From assembly GCA_021397835.1 (NCBI GenBank), contig JAJFZO010000747.1, positions 5,024,501 through 5,088,500 on the forward strand: a DNA stretch of 64,000 nucleotides, written 5' to 3'. A model generated the notes under the pieces. That model ran no database searches and was not told the origin of the DNA. It saw only the letters and a program-made list of their open reading frames with translations. Both the position numbers and the translations under genes were made by a program. Origin of the DNA: Moringa oleifera (taxonomy: Eukaryota; Streptophyta; Magnoliopsida; Brassicales; Moringaceae). Below, one piece after another: positions 56,581-64,000 of the stretch; the first letter of the stretch is position 1; every line of letters begins with the position of its first letter.

Positions 56581-58444
56581 GTTTCTTTTTCTTCTTTTAC
56601 TCAAAAGGATGATGTGATTGGATTTTATGAAATTTTGTTCTCTTGCAGTCACCTAAAGGAGACATAAGCTATTTGCAGAAGTTCTTTTTGATGTATGTGG
56701 GTGGCAGACAGCCTCTGCATCTCCAAGAAGATTTCTGTGGCACTGCTCTTCTTAGGTACTTACAATGCCACCCTTTCTCACTAAAAGATATGCCACTTCA
56801 TAGTTTGTAATCATGCCCTTTCTCTGTATGCAAGACATTTCCTGGCTTTATAAGATAAATTATCAAAAAAAGAAGAAAAAGAAAAAGAAAAAAAAAAGAA
56901 GCTAATCAAATTAACAGATACAATTGAATCTTTGCTTCGTCTTATTGTCTTTGAACCACTTAAATGTCATTTTTATGCTTCGAACCGAGCTCATTCTGAT
57001 CCTAATTTGTACTAGTTGTGGGTCAGATCCTAATAAATAAATTATAAGTTTCAAGTTTAGTTGTCAATCCTAGATTATATCAGGTCATTTCCGTGTTTGT
57101 CTGAGCTGCTGTTTGATTGATCTACTCATTGTAACCATTTAGCATATTCGGGTACTTCATGGCACTAGAGAGGTTTTATTCTCATTCAAAAGGTTTTGAT
57201 AAAATACTGACACATACTGTCATATGTGTATGTCTGACAGTACAGAATGGCTCCGTGGTGACCCAAGACGGGATGCTGTAGGATTAGATTTGGACCTTGA
57301 GGCACTGCAATGGTGCTTGGAGAACAACATAAACAAAGTTGGAGGTGATGGGTACTCCAGAATATCCCTCCTTCATGGGAACGTCCTGCATCCTCTTCAG
57401 GCTAAACTTGTCAAATTTGATCCTCATGAGCTTATAAGGAATATCAGAGTAGAGGACAATGAAAATAGTTCAGTGGATATTGCACTGGAATCTGCAGAGC
57501 AAGAAGGCAGCATGCGTAGAAACTCTGGGTTGCCTGCAAGAGACATTGTTTGCGCATTTAACTACAGTTGTTGCTGTCTTCAAAAACGTGCTGACTTGGT
57601 TTCTTATTTCAAGCATGCTCTTGATGCCTTGTCCAAGAAGGGTGGTATATTCGTGATGGATTTGTATGGTGGTACATCTTCAGAGTGCCCGTTGAGACTT
57701 CAGAGGAGATTTCCAAATTTTACGGTATAGTCTTTCTTATTAATGTTTTCATGATAAGTACAAGTTTGAGGACAATAATTCCAAAATCTGCTTGCATGAC
57801 TTAAAACAATTTAGACCAATGTGTCCATGACTCCATGATAGCTCCATTGTAAACACTTTGAGGCTGCTGTTTTATATCATTTTTCAAACAGGTTAAATAG
57901 AAGTAATTTCAGACCAGTTTTCTGCATCATCTGACAAAAATACCTTATAGAGGTCAAGCATAATTGACAAACGATGAACATAAGATTTTTTTTTCTCGTA
58001 TAAATGAAAAAACTTTATCTGAATGTGCCATGTGCAGTATGTGTGGGAGCAATCTGAATTTGACATCATCGGGCGCAAAACAAGGATTAGCCTGCACTTT
58101 CATCTTCTGAAGCAGCAGAGAAAACTCCGCCATGCATTTTCGTACAGTTGGAGGCTGTAAGTTGCATTGGACACTGCCTTTTTTTTTTCTTTAATACATC
58201 AAGTTTCTGGTGAACTCTTCTGAGTAGTGGAATTCTGTTCAGGTGGTCACTGCCTGAGATAAAAGACTGCATGGAAGAGGCTGGGTTTGGATCCGTCCAT
58301 TTCTGGCTTCGAGAGATGCCAGACACTGCAGATATCAGAAGCAGAGAAGGATTCGGTGTCGGGTGTAATTCTAAGTATGAAGAGGTGAAGACTTTCCACC
58401 AAATGGATGCTTGGAATGCATACATTGTTGGAGTTGCGAACTAG
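55886..58444 (+). CDS. Class I SAM-dependent methyltransferase, 5 exons, 384 aa
   Basis: Exons are 55886-56128, 56649-56755, 57241-57724, 58038-58156 and 58243-58444. Introns are GT-AG, the phases join, and the sum is 1155 nt. The N-terminus is basic then acidic (Glu-rich, residues 10-70) and probably disordered. The fold starts near residue 72 with KFLLYQQSVQ. SAM-binding motif I is LQEDFCGTALLS, and the acidic loop is VGLDLDLEALQW. Later core strands are DIVCAFNYSCCCLQKRADLV and GGIFVMDLYGG. The C-terminal half has YVWEQSEFDIIGRKTRISLH and YSWRLWSLPEI. The same pattern (EDFCGTA, Y-WEQ-EFD, Y-WRLW-LPE) is known from a bacterial and plant class I methyltransferase family of unassigned substrate. 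The substrate is not predictable here. The ATG at 55,886 is preferred because an upstream GTG frame has no ATG. Confidence 0.9.
56538..56577. repeat. (TC)n microsatellite in methyltransferase intron 1
   Basis: About 20 uninterrupted TC units in the 520-bp first intron, downstream of a T-rich stretch. Likely polymorphic. Confidence 0.95.
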
Positions 58445-58448
58445 TTTC

Positions 58449-58534
58449 CATCTGCAGTTTGATTTTAACTGTGAGTAACAAGTCTTTCCATGATTTTGAT
58501 TGATCTTTGCTTTTGGCAATTTTACTTTCATATT
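58449..58534 (+). repeat. Left arm of 86-bp inverted repeat (methyltransferase 3' UTR)
   Basis: Starts five bases after the stop codon (catctgcagtttgatttt). It is the complement of 58,619-58,704 at roughly 87 percent identity, with an 84-base spacer. Confidence 0.9.
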
Positions 58535-58604
58535 GTGATTCAGTGTATGGATTATTTCAAATATTAATCTTCTTTTCTTATAACACTGAAAGAAATGATG
58601 ACAT

Positions 58605-58910
58605 ATTCAAGTAAAATTAATATGAAAGTAAAATTGTCAAAAGCAAAAACCAGTTAAAATCATGAAAAGACTTGCTACTCACAGTTAAAATCAAACTGCA
58701 GATGAGAATGGGGCATTGAGAGCATGCTTGAAATAACAAATCAAGTCGGTGCGTTTTTGGAAGCAGCAACAATGGTGGTAAAAAGTGCAAACAAAGTATC
58801 TTGTAGGTATAAGGCCATCACTATCCAGGATGAGAAGATGTTGCATTGATTGTGAGTCCAAGGATTGCTTCAAACTGAGAAACATGGGATACAAGATGGC
58901 TGTTGGAACC
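58605..58910 (-). pseudogene. Inverted methyltransferase pseudogene, 3' part (exon 3 fragment joined to 3' UTR)
   Basis: On the minus strand 58,816-58,712 reads TRYFVCTFYHHCCCFQKRTD then LICYFKHALNA. It is the counterpart of ARDIVCAFNYSCCCLQKRAD ... FKHALDA in exon 3 (57,527-57,628). It is joined directly to a copy of the gene's 3' UTR (58,704-58,619), so the end of exon 3, exons 4-5 and intervening introns are missing. Upstream sequence (58,817-58,910) does not match the gene. It is tail to tail with the intact gene. Confidence 0.85.
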
Positions 58911-59479
58911 ATCAGGGGAGCTCAAATTTGTAGGCTATGTTGGATATTGTTCAAATATAAAGAATTTTGGAAAATTCAAATGATCAAATGTTATTTAAGA
59001 ATTTATTTTAAATTATTTTAAATTTCAAATTTGAATCAACACGACACTTCAAGAATCATTGGTAGTTTTCTTTTATTTATACAGGTCAAAAACAAGGATA
59101 AGCTACTTTATAAAAAAGTTATAGAAAAAATGTTTTTTTTTTAAATTAATGAAATTTTATTATTATTTTTTTAAAATTCACAAAGATTTATCTTATTTTT
59201 AAAGCAATTTACTAGTGAAATCCAAAAGCAATCTCATTAGAGAGAGGCAACTATCGCTTTGAGGAAAGTGTATGTCATACATGTTTCAAGCTTTCATATA
59301 TGTCTTTCTAGTCAAACTCATGAATTAAGATTTAGTAAAATTGGATCACTTTAATGAGAAACTTCATTTATTGGTAAGACAAACTCAAATTTTTGTTGAA
59401 TACTCTTAAGATCTGCTAGTGTTTGATCTAAACTTGAAACTAATTTCGGAGCCCTCTAATAATCATATTGAAGAATTGA
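58911..59479. other. Spacer inside the inverted pseudogene, no gene seen
   Basis: AT-rich sequence leading into the copia gag remnant. Short GC-poorer segments at 59,200-59,460 may be the gag 5' part but no domain is readable. Confidence 0.4.
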
Positions 59480-60080
59480 AGGTTGAGTGAGAGAAACACT
59501 ATAATGATGAATTCATATGTAGTGGTTATATTCTAAATACGCTGTCAGACTATTGTAAGATCTCTATAGCAATACTTCTTCTATAAAGGAGATCTAGAAT
59601 ACGCTAAAATTTAAATACAAAGCAAAAGAGGAAGGTATTTACAAATTTTTTATTTTCAAATACTTTAACTTTAAAATAGTTGATGATAAATCTATTATGT
59701 CTCAAGTTTATTGATTGAAAGTTATTATTAACAAATCAAAAGTTATAAGAATTGTACTTCTTAATACATTTCAAGTCGACGCGATTATTGCGAAGTTACC
59801 ACCAACTTGGAAGGCTTGCAAGAAAAAAATCTTTCACGTTAATGAAGATTTTACTTTGAAACAGATTTAGAAATATTACAAATTTAAAAAGAATCAAAGA
59901 TAAGAGATAAGAATGAAGATTCTTATACTGGTATTTTCAAGACTAATATTGTGAATAATCCCAATCCTACTAATAAGCACAAAAGAAAGAATTTGGATCT
60001 TAAAAAAGATCAAGAAAAATGTAAAAAATCCCAAGATAATAAAAAATAAACCGCTAAGAAAGATCAAGCATAGTCGAGAG
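59480..60080 (+). mobile_element. Degenerate Ty1/copia gag remnant
   Basis: Plus-strand frames give GYILNTLSDYCKISI at about 59,530. The next piece is KFFIFKYFNFKIVDDKSIMS. Then FQVDAIIAKLPPTWKACKKK and VNEDFTLKQI are at about 59,770-59,870. These match the plant copia gag (UBN2-type) layout: YILN-LSD, KYF-FKMVD-KSVM-QV, FQV-AIIAKLPP-W--YKK. Stops and shifts interrupt it, and no pol follows before 61 kb. The fragment sits between the two parts of the inverted methyltransferase pseudogene, so it probably inserted into it. Confidence 0.7.
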
Positions 60081-61190
60081 ATATTTTTTTTTTTTTACTA
60101 AAATGTTTTTGAAAAGTATATTTTGAAAGTATGAGAAAATCTCAAGAGAGAGATTTTCATACCTTTTATTATAAAATTGTTATCATTATTTTTTAAAAAT
60201 AATGATAAAATTTAAAGAGAGAAATCTTCATTTTCTCTAACTTGTTTCCAAAAAAAAAAAAAATGTTTGCACCACTTCAATTTTATCTTTTATTTTTAAT
60301 TGATAGAATTATAAAATTCAAGATTAATGGCAAAATTTAGATATTAAATTTTAATATTTTTCTTTTGTTAGAGCTATGAAATGTTAAAAAGAAGTTTTTA
60401 ATAATGTTGTTCTATATTTTGCTTTAATATAGATATGTTATTGTATTTGTATGAGTCATAAAAATATTTTAAGAATTAAAAGTTGAACAAGAACGAGACC
60501 TTTATATTTTTTATCATAAAAATTAGTTTTGAAAATTAAGAGTGAAACAAGAGTTAAACATTTATATATTTTTTTTTAAAAAAATAAAATTTTGCTCATT
60601 TTTTATGTGCATTTAAATTCTTTTTTGAGACATATATTTTGAAAATTAATTTTAAAAATCAACTGAATTTTAAAATATAAAAATAACTATAATAAATTGG
60701 TATCAATTTCCAAACATCATGTGAGTGCTAACCCTTTTTCACGCGTAATCCACTCTTGAGCCAATATTTTAAATTTTGAAATACCAATATTATCTTATTT
60801 ATTTTTATTTTTATTAATATGAAAATAGTTTTAAAAATAATAAATTTTAATATTTAATTACATCATAAAAAATAGTAACAACTTTTTTATTTTATTTTAT
60901 TTTAAAAAAAATCATCCAAAAAATATTTCTTAAATCACTTCGATGATTCAATTCCTATCAAAAACTCGTTATGATAAAGAACAAGAACATGCAGTTAGTG
61001 ATGAACAAGAGAGAATGAAATTTTAAAAGAATAAAGAGAGAGAAAGAATGATGAAACCTATTAATAATTTTCATGTATGCTCTCTATAACATATTCTCTA
61101 TATGAACAAAATAAAATGTTCATGTGGTAGCTAACCTACTGAAATTAATAAAAATAACAAAATAAAAGTTGTTCCTGAAATGTAGTGATA
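60081..61190. other. AT-rich DNA inside the inverted pseudogene, nothing recognised
   Basis: AT-rich with A and T runs. No pol domain, terminal repeat or gene piece was recognised. It may contain the decayed rest of the copia insertion and of pseudogene introns. Confidence 0.5.
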
Positions 61191-61194
61191 TCAT

Positions 61195-61357
61195 TTTCAT
61201 CTCCTTCTCCATTTTAGTAGTATGAAGGTCCTCCTCTGTGATACCCTCTTTATTGCTGCTGTCTTTGTTTTTTTCTCTGGCTCACTCATTGCTTCTTTCT
61301 CTTCTGCCCTCTGCGGTGGCCAAAGGAGGACCTATTTTGTTTGAGACAACTACCAAA
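61195..61357 (-). pseudogene. Inverted methyltransferase pseudogene, 5' UTR and exon 1 part
   Basis: The minus strand matches the leader and first codons of the gene at 55,815-55,970. Shared words include agttgtctcaaaca, cagagggcagaagagaaagaagcaATG-like, aagagggt and accttcatactactaaaatg. The counterpart ATG is at 61,289. A 2-base insertion (gcagcaataaagagg against gcagcaaagagg) and other changes shift the frame, so it cannot code for the protein. With the 3' part at 58.6-58.9 kb it shows that most of the gene was once present in inverted orientation. Confidence 0.85.
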
Positions 61358-61599
61358 GCAAAGATTTCTTTAGTTTTTTAAAAAATTTAAAATTTTATTT
61401 TAAATAATTATTAAAAATTAATAATATTTTATTATTAAATTATTTAAAAATATTCATGATTATATTTTATAAATCATGAAATTAAAATTTTTTAATGTAT
61501 TATTAATAATATATTTACTTAATAAAATTAAATTTTTTATAAAATTTATAATTAATAATAAATAAATATAAAAAATAAAAAAAATATTATTTAAAACTC

Positions 61600-62060
61600 T
61601 AATAAGATAGACAAATTTTAACTTTTAAAATGTATCTAAATAAATTTTAATTTATTCATTTTGTTCGGATTGTACTTTGACTTAAAATAATTATAAAAAA
61701 TTAATATTTTTTATTATTAAAATAATTAAAAACTATTCAAATAGATTTTACATTTTGATTTTATTTTTTAAATTTAAATTATTTTAATTAATCAATTATT
61801 TTTATAAATTTTTAAAATTTTTAATAATATTTTTTTTAAAAAATATTTTTAATACTTTAAAAATTTTAATTTTTTTTTGTAATTTATGATAATAGCTTAA
61901 ATATTTTATCATATCTATGCAAAATTTATTGTAAAATATTTTTAAAGTTTAAATTTCTTAATAAAATTTGATTTAAATAAAATTTAAATACTAAAATTTA
62001 TTTAAATATATTTTAAAAATAAAAATTGATTAAAAAGAATAAAATTTAAAATTAAAATGA
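61600..62060 (-). mobile_element. AT-rich MITE-like element, copy 6
   Basis: It matches the complement of copies 1-3. The order is 'cggattgtactttgacttaaaataattataaaaaattaat', 'attaaaataattaaaaactattcaaatagattttaca', 'tttttaaaaaatatttttaa', 'aaatttattgtaaaatatttttaaag', and 'cttaataaaatttgattta'. The terminal repeats are not clear and the limits are approximate. Confidence 0.5.
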
Positions 62061-63113
62061 TATTTATCTAATAAAAAAATGATTGTGTCAAGTGACAAAC
62101 TAATAGTTGAAATTTTTGAGAACTTTATCTTTCAACAATTGAATGGATGATCAAAAATGAATCATGAATGTTCAGAATACCGTGTGAAAGCAACAAGCCG
62201 GTTATCAAATGGGACCCACATGTTAATGATAATGATAATGATGATGATGATGCAGCCATCCCGTCCGCATGGCGTTGGCAACACTGCAGCGTACGCTAGC
62301 CGACTCTCGGCGGTCCTCATCCGCCAAATTGACCTCTGACCGTCAGCTTCCCTCTTCTTTTAATAAACGAAAATATTGGAAAATACTTTTAAAAAGTTAA
62401 AAGAGGGAAATAAATTTTGTTGACTTAATCTCTTAGAAATATATTTATATTTATAGTTTTTTTTGACAAATTTCTCTTTAATGCTTTTAAAAATATTTTT
62501 ATGCTATAAATTTAAAATATTCTTAATTAAAATTAATAAAAATTTTGTTGTTTTCAAATAAAAATTTAAATTATAAAAAAATTAATTTTCTCTGCTTTCT
62601 TCAATTATCTATTTTCTTTTTTATGTATGATAATTTTCACAAACTATATATACATAATACTTTAAAAAATAACATAATTAATATTGAAATTTATAAATTA
62701 AAATTTCAAAATTTTCTTATTTTATATTAATTTTTCACATAAGAAATTGCATTTTTTAAATTTAAGTAATAGGATCTGTATGAAATAAATAACTTTATAT
62801 GATATGTGTGAAAATTATTTTATTTTTTCTAAAAAGATATTTTTATCTCATTTTAAAAAAATCTGAAAAAAGAAATATTTGTTTTTTTTTCTGTGTAATT
62901 ACAGTCTGTAATAACGTATCTGAAATGGCTTCCAGAACATCGACCTACAAAGGTGCAGCCCCCAGAAAAAGAAAGAAAAAAGAGAGAGAGAGAGAGAGAA
63001 ACATTGAATTGAAACCGTTTATTTAACGCGTGATGAGAAAGTGTGAGGGAGAAAGATTGTTACTTTGTTTGGTGGGAAAGAAAATTAAAAAGAAAAGAAA
63101 ACCCCGATAAAGA

Positions 63114-63145
<32 letters not shown>

Positions 63146-63270
63146 AGGTGTCAGGAATCTTCACCGAGGACCAGGAATCCCAAGCCCAGTGACTTTGTCA
63201 TTAAGGTTTTTATTTTTTTATTATTTATTTATTTATTTTTGTTGTGTGGAAGTGCTTTTCCTTGTTAGCA
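62061..63270 (+). promoter_or_regulatory. Promoter region of the right-edge gene
   Basis: Contains an atgataatgatgatg microsatellite (62,224-62,253), a GC-richer patch (62,180-62,350) and two (AG)n runs at about 62,981-62,999 and 63,116-63,144. Plants often have GA/CT repeats near core promoters. No TATA box can be assigned with confidence. Frames at 62,157 and 62,799 look accidental. Confidence 0.4.
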
Positions 63271-63489
63271 TTCACCTCATTTATAGACGGAGAGAGATTC
63301 CCTTCCCTGGTTTTCTTTCCAAGCCAAAAACCTCAGATTCTGCGCCTTTACTTTCCTTTTTACCCTCTCGTTTTCTCTCTCCCCAAACAAACCCCTCCGA
63401 AGACCTGAAAATTAAATCAAATTTGGTGCCTGCCTTTTAAGAATCCCTGTTCTCCTCCACAAATCGGCAAACCCAGATCCTGCTTTCAG
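63270..63489 (+). other. Probable 5' UTR exon of a gene extending beyond the window
   Basis: C/T-rich, non-AT-rich leader sequence ends at a strong donor, tgctttcag|gtgataattt, at 63,489. What follows (63,490-64,000) is T-rich intron-like sequence. No long ORF starts here, so this looks like a non-coding first exon. The gene identity is unknown because the coding part is outside the window. Confidence 0.5.
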
Positions 63490-64000
63490 GTGATAATTTT
63501 TTTCTCTATTTCTGAATTTATGATAACTTTCATTTGCATCTTGTTTTCGAGTCTTTTATTTTTTTGAGAGTACTTTCGTATAAACGTATTTCTTTGATTC
63601 ATATCTTTTGAATACATCAATCGATTTGCAAATTATGAATTAATTCTAACTCATTTTGTTTTCTACTCCGTTTTAGAATTTTCCTTTTCTGTCTTGCCTT
63701 TCTTTTTCTCAACCGCTAAAGTTTGTTTCATAGATCTAGTGGAAAGTACGGGATTTCGGCTAAAATCTTCTATTATTTCTGGCTATTGATTTCTGGAAAC
63801 GAAGAGAAGTATCTTTCATCGTCACTCTGAATATATATTCTCTCGATTTAGAAATTATATAAGAAAAGAAACTATCTGATTTTCTTGTCCAGGAAAAAAT
63901 TCCTTGGAAAACAGGAAATGGGGTTTTTACAGAACTTGGCTAATAATTATATTTCCATATAAAGTTATGATCTGACGCGTGTAGAATATGGTACATATTT
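63490..64000 (+). other. Probable first intron of the right-edge gene
   Basis: T-rich sequence of intron type after the donor at 63,490. No acceptor followed by an open frame is evident before the window ends. Confidence 0.4.

Noticed and set aside
54764..62060. MITE copies 5 and 6 as part of the inverted gene duplication
   Set aside because: Both lie on the upstream side of a gene copy, but they have the same orientation, whereas an inverted duplication would make them opposite; they are better explained as separate insertions.
62157..62339. 60-codon ORF with Met-rich stretch
   Set aside because: Created by an ATGATA/ATG microsatellite in promoter-like sequence.

Overview
The window is nuclear DNA of a flowering plant, almost certainly a eudicot. 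The evidence is split genes with GT-AG introns, a DYW-class PPR gene, plant-type HIRA and VPS4/SKD1, and AT-rich intergenic DNA full of decayed Ty3/gypsy, Ty1/copia, Mutator, hAT-like and MITE sequence. No species can be named from the sequence alone. No CRISPR, operon, organellar or bacterial feature is visible.

Layout. 1-11,050 is a graveyard of Ty3/gypsy fragments on both strands, with a leader/LTR-like block at 3.3-5.5 kb and a decayed minisatellite at 5.8-7.1 kb. 12,358-18,450 is an almost complete but mutated Mutator-like element with ~70-bp terminal inverted repeats, a 9-bp target-site duplication (8/9), a minus-strand transposase pseudogene and a plus-strand GRF-zinc-finger ORF. 19,947-27,042 (minus) is the histone chaperone HIRA in 10 coding exons (1039 aa). 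28.2-31.3 kb has gene-like composition but no recognised product. 32,887-35,628 (minus) is an intronless PPR-DYW gene. 36,446-43,154 (minus) is VPS4/SKD1 in 8 coding exons (435 aa). 43.6-55.2 kb is AT-rich DNA with an hAT-like element, a minus-strand gypsy remnant and its leader/LTR, and a copia-type LTR. 55,886-58,444 (plus) is a class I SAM-dependent methyltransferase gene in 5 exons (384 aa). An inverted, decayed copy of that gene follows tail to tail (58.6-61.4 kb) and is split by a copia gag remnant. The right edge holds the promoter and first, apparently non-coding, exon of a plus-strand gene that continues past the window.

How the genes relate. HIRA (chromatin), PPR-DYW (organelle RNA editing), VPS4 (ESCRT disassembly) and the methyltransferase are independent housekeeping genes. 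PPR and VPS4 are the likely orthologues of the adjacent Arabidopsis loci At2g27610 and At2g27600, so that pair looks like conserved microsynteny. The most interesting unexplained structures are the methyltransferase inverted repeat, which could make hairpin RNA, and a dispersed AT-rich inverted-repeat element present about six times in both orientations.
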